DNA from: Mucilaginibacter sp.
Lineage (GTDB): Bacteria > Bacteroidota > Bacteroidia > Sphingobacteriales > Sphingobacteriaceae
Assembly (NCBI GenBank): GCA_028287925.1
Contig: JAQBOS010000645.1
Location: 1 to 32,582 of the forward strand
Length of the DNA: 32,582 nucleotides
Reading direction: 5' to 3'
Shown piece after piece: positions 1 through 9,000 of the stretch. Positions within the stretch are counted from its first letter, which is position 1; each line of letters begins with the position of its first letter. The notes below the pieces were generated by a model. That model was not told where the DNA came from and searched no databases. It was given only the letters and a program-made list of their open reading frames with translations. Both the position numbers and the translations under genes were made by a program.

Positions 1-1
1 G

Positions 2-598
2 GTTGAGGCTAACAGTATGGCAGAAGCGATAGAAAATATTGCAAAGCTCCCTATAGAGGGCGAGCCAGGTAAAACATTTCATTACAGTAATGTTGGCCTG
101 CAAATAGCCGGGGCAGTTTTAGAAAAGATCAGCGGCAAAAGCTTTGAAACCTTATTTGCCGAAAGAATTGCCGGTCCGCTAAATATGAAGAACACCGATT
201 TTGGGAAAGGCAAAGTTGCTTTACCCGCTGGCGGGGCCATAAGCACACCTGAAGATTATCTTAATTTTTTGGTGATGATAATGAACAAGGGCACGTTTAA
301 TAACAAAAGAATCCTGAGCGAAAGCAGCATAGCCCAAATGCAGGTTAACCGCATTACGCCTGATGTAAAAATTGCTTACGCGCCGGCAGAGGCGAAAGGT
401 TTGGGCTACGGATTCGGCGAATGGACAATGGGCGATAATACGGTTAGCAGTCCCGGGTTATTCGGCAGTTTTCCGTGGGTAAATAATAATAAAAAATACG
501 CCGCCTTTTTGATGACCTTCTATATAAAAAACACAGGCCGTAACGAGCGTTATTTTGAATTGAAAAAATTGGTTGATGACGCGGTAACGGTACAGTAA
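2..598 (+). CDS. Serine hydrolase, beta-lactamase/class C-like family (5' end outside window)
   Basis: This is the C-terminal part of a serine hydrolase of the beta-lactamase/esterase/D-aminopeptidase superfamily. The frame is open from the first bases of the window, so the gene starts upstream and the ATG at position 17 is internal. The visible part carries the second catalytic motif, Tyr-Ser-Asn in FHYSNVG, followed by the usual helix and the 'GPLNMKNTDF' stretch that comes after it in this family. The SxxK motif with the nucleophilic serine should lie upstream and cannot be checked. Where many relatives have an H/W-x-G third motif, this protein reads SPG before LFGSFPWV, a variant. The substrate cannot be deduced; many such Bacteroidota proteins are periplasmic esterases or peptidases and not antibiotic-resistance enzymes. 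A CPBP protease gene follows on the same strand after 82 bp. Confidence 0.85.
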   Translation, partial: VEANSMAEAIENIAKLPIEGEPGKTFHYSNVGLQIAGAVLEKISGKSFETLFAERIAGPLNMKNTDFGKGKVALPAGGAISTPEDYLNFLVMIMNKGTFNNKRILSESSIAQMQVNRITPDVKIAYAPAEAKGLGYGFGEWTMGDNTVSSPGLFGSFPWVNNNKKYAAFLMTFYIKNTGRNERYFELKKLVDDAVTVQ

Positions 599-680
599 AT
601 AAAATTCGGTCATGTTTTTTGTTGATTGATTTTATTTACATTTATTGTAATATTCATTATCATAAAAGCCTTTAACCTGT

Positions 681-1592
681 ATGGAACAGCCTGTAAGCCA
701 AAATCGTAAAGCCATTACTTTATTTTTATTGATAACATTTGGCATAAGCTCCATTTATTATTTTTTGGTGATCCATACGGGGAAGCTTGGCAGCGGATAC
801 GGCCTTTATGTTACCGGGTTAATGTGGGCGCCTGCCATGTCGGCTTTTATAACCAGTAAAATATTAAAACGGAAAATTGCCAATCTTGGCTGGGGAGGAT
901 GGAATAACCCCCGCTACATGTTATGGGCCTACCTGGTGCCATTGATCTACAGCCTGGTGGCCTATTTAGTAATCTGGGTAACCGGCTGGGGTGGCTTTTA
1001 TAATACAGAAGCCATTACGCAAATAGCAAAATCGTTCGGGTGGGATCATTTGCCTGCAGGGCTGGTCATATTGCTTTATTTTATTTTTACGGGGATAATA
1101 GGCATGGCTGGAAGCGTGTCGACCGGCCTGGGCGAGGAAATTGGCTGGCGCGGATTTTTAGTGCCCGAATTGTATAAAAACGCCAGCTATACCAAAACTT
1201 CGTTAATAGTAGGTTTTATATGGGCCTTTTGGCATTTCCCAATCCTTATTTTTGCCGATTATAACAGCGGTACGCCTGCCTGGTACGGGCTTACCTGTTT
1301 TACGGTTATGGTGGTAAGCATCAGCTTTATTTTTACGTGGTTCAGGTTAAAATCAGGCAGCTTATGGACAGGGGCCATACTGCATGCAAGCCACAATCTG
1401 TTTATCCAGAACTTTTTTTCGCCGCTTACAAAAGATACAGGGCACACCAAATATTTTATTGATGAATTTGGCGCTGTGCTCCCGGTTATATGCCTTATTG
1501 CCGCAATCTATTTTTGGAGCAGGAGAGGGGAATTAACACAATCAGGCGCTAATAGTTACCTGGCGACAGGGGCAGAAGCTGCACAATATTAA
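681..1592 (+). CDS. CPBP family intramembrane metalloprotease (CAAX protease/Abi type)
   Basis: The product is a 303-residue multi-pass membrane protein of the CPBP (CAAX protease and bacteriocin-processing) family. The three family motifs are visible in order: EExxxR as GEEIGWRGF (Glu152, Glu153, Arg157), FxxxH as FWAFWHF (His185), and a third HxxxN motif in LHASHNLF (His235, Asn239). In characterised members these residues bind the catalytic metal and activate water inside the membrane. About seven or eight hydrophobic segments are visible, starting near residue 12. Bacterial members act as peptidases in bacteriocin self-immunity, protein processing or unknown roles; nothing nearby points to a substrate. 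There is no bacteriocin gene in view. The gene follows the serine hydrolase in the same direction and converges with the regulator on the other strand. The family call is firm, the role is open. Confidence 0.9.
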   Translation: MEQPVSQNRKAITLFLLITFGISSIYYFLVIHTGKLGSGYGLYVTGLMWAPAMSAFITSKILKRKIANLGWGGWNNPRYMLWAYLVPLIYSLVAYLVIWVTGWGGFYNTEAITQIAKSFGWDHLPAGLVILLYFIFTGIIGMAGSVSTGLGEEIGWRGFLVPELYKNASYTKTSLIVGFIWAFWHFPILIFADYNSGTPAWYGLTCFTVMVVSISFIFTWFRLKSGSLWTGAILHASHNLFIQNFFSPLTKDTGHTKYFIDEFGAVLPVICLIAAIYFWSRRGELTQSGANSYLATGAEAAQY

Positions 1593-1724
1593 ATATAGTT
1601 AGACACTTAATTAAAAAATTAACAGCCATTTAGCATTTATAGATTATGATGATATAAAATTGATATCATTATTGATAATAACTATAATAATATTAGATCC
1701 CTGTAATCAGGATGAAAAAATAGC

Positions 1725-4646
1725 TTAATTCGTTATATCTATCAAAAAATCATACAGATGTATATCTGTTGAAAGGTTTAGCTTTTTGCGTACCCGGTAC
1801 CTGCTGATCTCAACACCTTTAAGGGAGATGTTAAGCAATTGCGCTATTTCTTTTGATGTAAGGTTAAGCCTTAAATAGGCGCAAAGCTTTAAATCGGTTG
1901 AGCTAAGGCCCGGGAACTTGGTTTTCATAGTGCTCAGGAAGTTGTTATGTACCTGGTCAAAGTAGATAGCAAAATGGTTCCAGTCGTCGTCGTTTTTATC
2001 GGTATCGCTCAATAGCTTAAATACGCTTCTGAATTGGTAAACCGGATCAGGAATGTTTAGCTTCTTTGTTAAAGTCATTAGCTCATCCTTAATGTTCAGC
2101 AGCAAACGGCCCCGGTCAACCAGGTGCATGGTTAGCGTGGCCAGCTCTTTGTTTTTATAATTTATCTCTGTTTCAAGATTATCATTCTTTAGGGCGATGA
2201 TCTCTTTTTCGTTCCTGTCGAGCTCAAGGCTGTGTAAGTACTGAAGTCTTTTTTGTTCATCCTCGTGTCTTTTTTGATGCGCTTTGAATTTTTTGTGCTG
2301 TGCTCTTGCCGCTGCGAAAATGGCGCAGGTTATTATCAAAACATAAAAGAAATATGCCCAGGGAGTTTGATAGGATGCAGGCTCAACAGTAAAAGTGTAG
2401 TTTACCGGGGCAGACGCATTACCCAGGTTGTTACGCGCTTTTACCGAGAATGTATAAGTGCCGTATGGCAAATTCGTATAATCTTTCTCGGTTTTTACCG
2501 ACCAATTTGACCACTCTTTATCAAACCCAATCAACTTATAAGTAAACTCCTCATTGCTTTTTTGAGCAAATAAAGTTGAGGAATATTCAAAATGGAATGA
2601 GTTCCAGTGATTGGTTACTGTGGGGATATGTTTAGTGTGTTGAACATCGGTTATCCGATTGTTTTTCATAAAATAACCACCAAAAATAAGACTGTCCTTT
2701 TCGGCAATTGTTTTAACCGTGGTTAACAATACGTTTAGCTTGCTTTCAGTAGAAACATACTGCCGGTAGTTTAAATGGAAGACCCCATTGGTTGAGCCTA
2801 CAAATATATTTTCCGCATCATAAGGATATATAAACCCTGAGCCTTTCACCATTTGACCGGCCAGCTCAGGGAAATAGATAACATTATAAGGTTTATTTGC
2901 TGAAGGCTTTGTAAAATCAATAACACCAACCCGCTGATTGCTGATAAACCAGATATTGCCGCTCTTGTCTTCTGTCAGGTACTCAATAACGGCATCGCCA
3001 AAAATAGGATTGAAATAAGCAGAGCGGATAAATTTGTTATTAACAGTGCTGTATTCAAAAATGCCTTTTTCAGTACCGGCAATAATTTTATTTTTTATAA
3101 AATATACATGGTTGTTCAGGATGGAAGGGAGCCCGCTTTTTTCGGTATATTGCGTATAGATAGCAATCTTTTTTCTATCGGGCGAAAGCTGGATCTTGTA
3201 GATGCCCCTGTATGGATGTGAAGCCCATATAGTGTTGTTATTATCCCTGGCAATGGTTGACAGGGACTCATAGATCCCTGAAATTTTCCCAGCATTGGTG
3301 AAACTTCCGTTAACAGATTGCAAAAGCTGCAAGCCTGTATAGGTGCTGGTAATAATATCATGCGAGTTGGGGATAGGTTTAAACATCCATGCCCCCTGCC
3401 CGGTATATATTGGTTCTGTATGGTTGTTACGCAATAACATAACGCCATCCTGGTGCCCTATTATAAGGTTGCGCTCTATTTCGCTAAAGCTCCACACCTG
3501 GCCCCTGGTGTTGTCAACCTCGGTAAAAGTTCCTTTGCATTTGCTGATGTCATTTTGCTGCTCATCCAGCGGAATGCTATATAAACCATTTGACGTGCCG
3601 ATAAACAGTTTTTTATCAAATACAATTGCGGCATTGCTTTTTAGCTGGTTTTCTTTCTCAGGGTAAATATGCTTAACCGATGAGTTATAGTTTATAAAAT
3701 CGAGCCCGTCTTCGAGGCCAAGCCATAGGTTTTTATCATGATCAATCAGCACCGCATGGATGTTATTATTTTGCAGTCCCTCGTTGTTTGAAATGCGCTC
3801 AACCAGGTTTCCCTTTCCATCAATTATAAAAAGGCCTTTTGCCGCGCTGGCTATAGCGTACCTGTCATCTCCTACCTTTTTTGTACAGGTAACCAGGTCG
3901 TTATTTAAAATATTATCAATTGCCGTGTTTTTTTTGATAAGGGATGATCCTGTTAATAAAAACAATCCCTTTTTTAATGTGGTAACAAGCAGTGTATCTT
4001 CCTTGTATTCAATTATTCCGGTTACCTGCAGGCCGGCTGTTGGCAATGTGCCGCAGCAGTGTTGCCATTGGTTCCCCTTGAAGATCATGAAGCCCGAATC
4101 TTTATCGTCTGCATACAATTGCGGGCCCGCCTTTGACAGCATCCGCCAGCCCCCTGGCGCATCGAATGTTTTTATCTCATTATCTTTTAGTTCAAAAATG
4201 CACTCTATAGTACGGAAGAACACCTCGTTATTAAAAAGGACAACATTCCAGATATCCGCAAATTGCCGGGCTTTTTGGGGCAGCAGATTTTTTAATGAAT
4301 GAAATTGCAGGATGCCATCCTTATCAGGGAAAAAATAACCGATCTCATCCTGTCCGCCACAATAGATCTTTCCGGACGGATCAATCGCCAATGATTTAAT
4401 GGCAGCCTTGTTGGGCATCTGGTAAATTTTCCAGTAGCTTCCGTCGAAAGATAATAACCCGTCGTTATTGGCGAAGTAAAGAATGCCGTTTTTGTCCTGG
4501 TTAATATCCCAAATTTCTGTAGCCGCATCGTAATCCGCATGGGTATAATTTTTAATCGCCGGGATCCCAATAGTTGGCTGTGCAATAGCCGGGCAGGTTA
4601 AAGCAAGGAATACAATAATTAATAAAGCATTTTTCTTAATTAACAT
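1725..4646 (-). CDS. Transmembrane one-component regulator: beta-propeller sensor, triple-tyrosine domain, LuxR-type HTH
   Basis: This 973-residue membrane-spanning transcription factor senses outside the cytoplasm and lacks a kinase. A signal peptide (about 1-23, ending AIAQ) is followed by repeated propeller units typical of 'two-component regulator propeller' sensors (for example KSLAIDPSGKIYCGGQDEIG). Next comes a Y_Y_Y (triple-tyrosine) domain at about 690-765 (FHFEYSSTLFA...YGTYTFSVKARN). One membrane segment lies at about 770-792. A charged coiled coil spans about 795-860, and a LuxR/GerE-like helix-turn-helix about 910-960 (LTSKEIAQLLNISLKGVEISRYRVRKKL). No HisKA, HATPase or receiver domain is present, so it is not a hybrid two-component system. 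It is codirectional with thuA and adjacent to a susC-susD pair, which fits a local carbohydrate-uptake regulator. A motif 120 nt upstream of its start is shared with thuA and susC, suggesting autoregulation. Confidence 0.88.
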   Translation of the reverse strand: MLIKKNALLIIVFLALTCPAIAQPTIGIPAIKNYTHADYDAATEIWDINQDKNGILYFANNDGLLSFDGSYWKIYQMPNKAAIKSLAIDPSGKIYCGGQDEIGYFFPDKDGILQFHSLKNLLPQKARQFADIWNVVLFNNEVFFRTIECIFELKDNEIKTFDAPGGWRMLSKAGPQLYADDKDSGFMIFKGNQWQHCCGTLPTAGLQVTGIIEYKEDTLLVTTLKKGLFLLTGSSLIKKNTAIDNILNNDLVTCTKKVGDDRYAIASAAKGLFIIDGKGNLVERISNNEGLQNNNIHAVLIDHDKNLWLGLEDGLDFINYNSSVKHIYPEKENQLKSNAAIVFDKKLFIGTSNGLYSIPLDEQQNDISKCKGTFTEVDNTRGQVWSFSEIERNLIIGHQDGVMLLRNNHTEPIYTGQGAWMFKPIPNSHDIITSTYTGLQLLQSVNGSFTNAGKISGIYESLSTIARDNNNTIWASHPYRGIYKIQLSPDRKKIAIYTQYTEKSGLPSILNNHVYFIKNKIIAGTEKGIFEYSTVNNKFIRSAYFNPIFGDAVIEYLTEDKSGNIWFISNQRVGVIDFTKPSANKPYNVIYFPELAGQMVKGSGFIYPYDAENIFVGSTNGVFHLNYRQYVSTESKLNVLLTTVKTIAEKDSLIFGGYFMKNNRITDVQHTKHIPTVTNHWNSFHFEYSSTLFAQKSNEEFTYKLIGFDKEWSNWSVKTEKDYTNLPYGTYTFSVKARNNLGNASAPVNYTFTVEPASYQTPWAYFFYVLIITCAIFAAARAQHKKFKAHQKRHEDEQKRLQYLHSLELDRNEKEIIALKNDNLETEINYKNKELATLTMHLVDRGRLLLNIKDELMTLTKKLNIPDPVYQFRSVFKLLSDTDKNDDDWNHFAIYFDQVHNNFLSTMKTKFPGLSSTDLKLCAYLRLNLTSKEIAQLLNISLKGVEISRYRVRKKLNLSTDIHLYDFLIDITN

Positions 4647-4721
4647 TCCGGTTAAATAATTAGTACCGTAAATTAATGAAGATTTTATATAAACAGGTAG
4701 GAATTTGATTTAGAAAAGCTT

Positions 4722-4738
4722 GTAGGGGTATTTTTGCT
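4722..4738 (+). promoter_or_regulatory. Partial copy of the 17-bp candidate operator
   Basis: The 17 bases starting GTAGGGGTATT match site B (5864-5880) at 12 of 17 positions, and the match is concentrated in the first half. The copy lies 45 bp closer to the regulator gene than the full site A and has the same orientation. It may be a weak second site or chance. Confidence 0.3.
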
Positions 4739-4766
4739 GCTTTTTAGCTATGTTTTAGTAAATCTT

Positions 4767-4783
4767 GTAGTGGTAATGTAGGG
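4767..4783 (+). promoter_or_regulatory. Candidate operator site A (regulator upstream)
   Basis: The sequence GTAGTGGTAATGTAGGG is one of three near-identical 17-bp sites in the first uptake locus. Read on the coding strand, the consensus is C[AC]CTACA[AT]TACC[AT]CTAC, with 14 of 17 positions invariant. Two CTAC half-sites repeat with an 11-bp period, about one helical turn. This copy ends 120 nt before the start codon of the LuxR-type regulator. The binding protein is inferred, not shown. Confidence 0.6.
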
Positions 4784-4797
4784 AAGGGGGGAGAGAG

Positions 4798-4847
4798 TCA
4801 GGAATCAAGATGTCAAGAGTCATGAATCAAGAGGGCAAGAGTCAGGA
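4798..4847 (+). repeat. Tandem TCAnGA repeat block (left arm)
   Basis: TCAnGA units start at 4798, 4805, 4813, 4820, 4827 and 4842, with a degenerate GCAAGA unit at 4835. The spacing is 7,8,7,7,8,7. The same pattern occurs inverted at 4974-5006, so the two blocks flank about 125 bp as opposed arms. It looks like a dispersed intergenic repeat and not coding sequence. Confidence 0.7.
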
Positions 4848-4970
4848 AGTAAATTCACTAACGTGATGCCCGGATAAGTTTCATATCAATATGTGGTACC
4901 TCATGCTCACTTTGTCAGATTTTCTTGAGTTTATTTCCCGTTGTTACATCCTAATTGTTAATCTCTGATT

Positions 4971-5771
4971 TTATCTTGATTCTTGACCTCTTGAATCTTG
5001 ACTCTTTCCAACCGCCCAAAATATTGCGTTACGGACTAAAGTGGTATAATTGCCGTCATCAAAAAGCTCGGGGAAATGTCCCATGGCTATGTAAATGTTT
5101 TTTGCCTTTACATGTTCATTGGTCCATATAACGGGATGGTCGCCCATTTTAACATCTTTTGGCGGGTTGTAGGTAGTTTCATCAATACTTGCCAGCACAT
5201 GTACATTTTCGCGCGGGCTTTTATTATAGATATACCATTCGTCTTTTGTAGTGAAGGATGCCGGTATTCCGCTCATAACAGGATGGGCGGGATCTTCAAC
5301 AGTAAGTTTGGCTGCCGTGCCGCCGGGAATGTGCCGCTTAAACTCAATATCGCCCATGAAGCCTGAATACCATTGCCACATTGGGTAACCATCAAACACG
5401 CCTAATAAAGTAGGGTGATGAAAACCTACCCATCCGCCACGGCCATTTTTTATATAATCTTCAAAAGCATCCTGCGCATCTTTTTCCCATGGATAGGGAG
5501 GATAATCAAGCTGGATAAAAAGCTGGTATTGTTTCAGGAAATCTTTGTTTATTGATTTTGTATCACTGATATAATCTATGGTAAAATTGCTATCGGCAGC
5601 CAGTTTATTTAACCAGGCTTTTGCGGCTACATCAAATAAAGCGTGCCCGCCGCCAATTTCTGCAATAGCTACGGCTTTAAACCTGGGCTTTTGAGCTGTT
5701 TGCGCAATAGCGAAATGAATGCTGCAAATAAAAAATAGGTAAAGGATCAGGCTTATTAAATGTTTTTTCAT
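4971..5771 (-). CDS. Secreted ThuA-like domain protein
   Basis: The product is a 266-residue exported protein of the ThuA-like family (type I glutamine amidotransferase-like fold, COG3828). The signal peptide covers about 1-24 (hydrophobic core, ending FAIAQ). Family features are the early GGGHALFDVAAKAWL segment, the FEDYIKNGRGGWVGFHHPT stretch, HPVMSGIPASFTTKDEWY, and the closing AMGHFPELFDDGNYTTLVRNAIFWAVG. ThuA of Sinorhizobium takes part in trehalose/sucrose use, and relatives sit beside sugar-oxidation genes; the exact reaction here is unknown. The normal domain ends at AVGK; the last ten residues and the stop codon are read from an intergenic TCAnGA repeat, so the natural C-terminus has probably been replaced. 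It is divergent from susC, with a candidate operator 92 nt upstream of its start. Confidence 0.87.
   Translation of the reverse strand: MKKHLISLILYLFFICSIHFAIAQTAQKPRFKAVAIAEIGGGHALFDVAAKAWLNKLAADSNFTIDYISDTKSINKDFLKQYQLFIQLDYPPYPWEKDAQDAFEDYIKNGRGGWVGFHHPTLLGVFDGYPMWQWYSGFMGDIEFKRHIPGGTAAKLTVEDPAHPVMSGIPASFTTKDEWYIYNKSPRENVHVLASIDETTYNPPKDVKMGDHPVIWTNEHVKAKNIYIAMGHFPELFDDGNYTTLVRNAIFWAVGKSQDSRGQESR
4974..5006 (-). repeat. Tandem TCAnGA repeat block (right arm) inside the thuA 3' end
   Basis: Read on the minus strand this is TCAAGA repeated four times with spacing 7,8,7, the same pattern as 4798-4847 but in opposite orientation. It encodes the last ten residues of the ThuA-like protein (SQDSRGQESR), and the next codon is its TAA stop. 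Confidence 0.7.
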
Positions 5772-5863
5772 TGTCGGTTCAATATATCATATGATGCCTA
5801 AGCGTTGCCACTTGTGACAAGTATATATGAAACTTTTTGTTTATGGCCCTTTTACAACTTAAA

Positions 5864-5880
5864 GTAGTGGTATTGTAGTG
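5864..5880 (+). promoter_or_regulatory. Candidate operator site B (thuA upstream)
   Basis: The sequence GTAGTGGTATTGTAGTG is a direct repeat of GTAGTG with an 11-bp period. It is the most regular of the three copies. It lies 92 nt before the thuA start codon and on the strand opposite to that gene, as sites A and C do for theirs. Confidence 0.65.
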
Positions 5881-5975
5881 CAACTCTCAAATTTTGCTTA
5901 ATCTCAATTATTTGCCGTTCAGGAGTTGTACAAATTGAAACATAAAATGCAGTTTATCCGCTATAATTGATAAGC

Positions 5976-5992
5976 CACTACATTACCTCTAC
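5976..5992 (-). promoter_or_regulatory. Candidate operator site C (susC upstream)
   Basis: On the minus strand this reads GTAGAGGTAATGTAGTG, differing from site B at two positions. It lies 89 nt before the susC start codon. An extra TAGAGG half-site at 5996-6001 (minus strand) extends the array to three half-sites with spacing 10 and 11. Confidence 0.65.
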
Positions 5993-6081
5993 CAGCCTCT
6001 AAAAGTCATACAATCGTAAATATTTCATTGTAAGTTCGGTGAAACTAACATCCTAATACTCACTTTAAAAAACTTATTTTT

Positions 6082-9000
6082 ATGAAAAAACTCTACATGT
6101 TAGTTACGTTTCTGCTGGGCTGCTTTATGTATGCTTCTGCGCAAAATGTAACTGTAAAGGGTACTGTGACAGATGATCACAACCTGCCCCTGCCGGGGGT
6201 AAACGTTAAGGTATCCGGAACCACTGGCGGTACCTCAACCAGTGTTGACGGAAATTATTCCATTAGTGCGCCAGCCGGCTCATCATTGGTGTTTAGCTTT
6301 ATCGGGTTTGTTACCCAAACCGTAAAGGCAAACAAGGTAGTGATCAACATTGTTCTGCAGACCGACCAGCACATACTGGAAACAGTAACGGTAACGGCGC
6401 TGGGCATTGAGCAAAAAACCAAATCACTAACGTATGCAACACAGAATGTTGGCGGCGCCGAACTTGAAAAGGCAAAAGACCCGAACTTTGTAAATTCACT
6501 TGCCGGTAAAGCTGCCGGTTTGGTAATTACTAAAGGTACCGGTGGCCCCGGCAGCGCATCAAGAATTGAATTGAGAGGCGCCAAATCAATAGGCGGCAAC
6601 AGCGCCCCTATTTATGTAATTGACGGGATCCCTATTGGCCAGGGCGCGGGCGGCACAATGGCCGGCCTTGGTGATGGCGCGGGTATAGACCCGTTATCAA
6701 ACCTTAACCCTGATGATATTGAAAGTATCCAGGTATTAAAAGGAGCCAGCGCGGCAGCGCTATATGGCAGTGCGGCGGCAAACGGCGCTTTGCTTATTGT
6801 AACCAAAAAAGGTAAAGCCGGCGCTACAAAGATAGATTTCAATTCATCTACCAGTTTTGACACGCCTACAGGTTTGCCATCGCCGCAAACAACGTACGGA
6901 CGCACCACTCCGGGCGCGGATGATATGTGGGGTGCAAAATCAAGTGGTGCAAGCAACGCTTTCATCAAAAACTTTTTTAATACCGGTAAAACTTATATCA
7001 ATGGCGTATCGCTTTCAGGCGGCAGCGAGAAGGCTTTGTTCTATGCATCATATGCCAATACCAAAGCAACGGGTATTGTACCCAACAACTCGCTGTTAAA
7101 GCACAACTTTACGTTAAGGGGATCCGGTAAGTTTTTAAACGACAAGCTAACGCTTGATGCTTCGGTTAACTACATCTATCAAAAACAGGAAAACCCGCCA
7201 AAAGCTGGTTTGACGTTTAGCCCGATGTTTGGTTTATACCAGTTCCCAACCGACGATAATTTTGGCAACTACGACAAAAATCATTTTGAAACATATGACG
7301 CTACCCGTAAGTTAAGTCAGCAGAACTGGCCTTATGAAAAAAATGAGTTCAGTTCAAACCAAAACCCTTACTGGATTGCATACCGGGATTTGAATGAACG
7401 CTCTTCAGGCCGCTACATTTCATCATTTAAAGCAAAGTATAACTTTGCCAGCTGGCTTAACCTGCAGGCGCGTACTACTTTAGATGGTTATAACTATCGC
7501 AACCAGGCTGAAAATTATGCAACTACCGATCCTGTTGCACAAAGCGCACAGCAAAGTATTAACGGATCATATTTTACAGGCCAGGGCTACGGAACACATT
7601 TATACTCGGATCTGTTGCTTTCTGTTGATACCAAAGTTGGCCGCGATTTCTCATTAGAAGCTACGTTAGGTGTAACAGACGACAGGAGCTATGATTACAG
7701 TACCAGCCTTTCAAGCACCAATCAGTATGGATTAAGCTTGGCTAATTATTTCTCGGCCAATAACTATGATCTAACGCACCCGCTGGCAGTTGGTGAGAAT
7801 GAATCTAAAGGCATCACACAATCTGCATTGGCTACGGCTACCATTGGATATAAAGAAACGCTGTTTTTAAATGTAACCGGGCGTAATGAATGGGCTTATA
7901 CTACACCTACTTCATTCTTTTACCCGTCAGTAGGCTTGTCATACGTGCTGACCAATACAATCGGTACATCTGATGTATTATCATACGCCAAGTTAAGGGC
8001 ATCATATGCCAACGTTGGTGCAGCACCGGGCCAGGGTGCTAATAATAGTAACCCGCCATACTCGCTTAATAACCTGCAGCCAATAGTAGGAACAAACCCA
8101 ATAAGTCAGTTGCCTTTCCGTGATGGCACCAATCCACCAGTTGAGATAAAACCTGAACGTACAAAAACGCTGGAGTTTGGCGCACAGGTTACTTTATTTA
8201 CTAAACTGAATGTTGACCTTGCTTATTATGACGCGCGTACCAGCGATCAGATTATTAGTATCGCAGCACCATCAGGAGCAGGCGCACAGACCTTTATATT
8301 GAATGGCGGCGAGATCAGGAACTATGGTTTTGAGGGTACCATTAGCTATAATGCAAGCTTCGGCGATTTAAAATGGATGCCGTCTTTAAACTTTTCGCAC
8401 AATATAAACCAGATCCGTGCGCTTAGCCCTTTATACACAGCAGACCATTACGTAATTTCGAGTCAGGATAATACACGCCTGGTTGCAACCTGGTTAGTAA
8501 GGCCAAAAGATGGTAAATACAGCGCCTTTGGCGACTATTATGGCAGAATTATAGATAAAAACCCTGATGGATCAATAAAAGTTGATAACAATGGGGTGCC
8601 GGTTTTAACGTCTGCAGACGATCCACGGTATGTGGGTAATCCAAATCCTAAATTCTTAGCCGGTTTTAATAACAGCTTCCGTTATAAGAACATCAACCTT
8701 TCGTTTTTGGTTGACAGCCGTTTTGGCGGACAGACATTTTCAATGACCAATACCTGGTTTGACTATAAAGGCATTTCGCAGCGTACAGCGGATGCACGTA
8801 ATGCAGGCGGAGTGGTAGTTAACGGTAAGAAAGTTGATGCGCAGGCTTACTACACAGCAATATCCGGCGGTGCCGATGGTGGAGCAGTGCCCGAGTATAC
8901 CTACAGCGCTACAAACGTGCGTTTAAGGGAACTTGCCCTGGGGTATACCTTCCCACTGGTTGGCAAAACCTTTAAAAACTTAAATATCTCGTTAACCGGC

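Larger units (their letters stand above)
4647..4970. promoter_or_regulatory. Intergenic region: upstream region of the LuxR-type regulator plus a TCAnGA repeat block
   Basis: This 324-bp gap lies between the 3' end of thuA and the start of the regulator, both on the minus strand. It holds one full 17-bp candidate operator (4767-4783), a partial copy (4722-4738), and a block of 7-8 bp repeats (4798-4847) that faces an inverted block at the end of thuA. I see no credible gene. I could not find a convincing Bacteroidota promoter pair (-33 TTTG, -7 TAnnTTTG). Confidence 0.5.
5772..6081. promoter_or_regulatory. Divergent regulatory region between thuA and susC
   Basis: This 310-bp gap separates the divergent starts of the ThuA-like gene (minus) and the first susC (plus). 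It contains two candidate operators, B at 5864-5880 and C at 5976-5992, in opposite orientation and at almost the same distance from the gene each precedes (92 and 89 nt). Next to site C a further CCTCTA half-site occurs at 5996-6001. No ORF of interest is present, and I could not fix the promoter elements. Confidence 0.6.

Noticed and set aside
2-1592. Serine hydrolase plus CPBP protease as a bacteriocin or resistance cassette
   Set aside because: Both families are broad, no bacteriocin, transporter or mobile gene is present, and the upstream part is not visible.
1593-1724. AT-rich hairpin (ATGATAT/ATATCAT) between convergent genes
   Set aside because: The stem is weak and no T-run follows on either strand; not enough for a terminator call.
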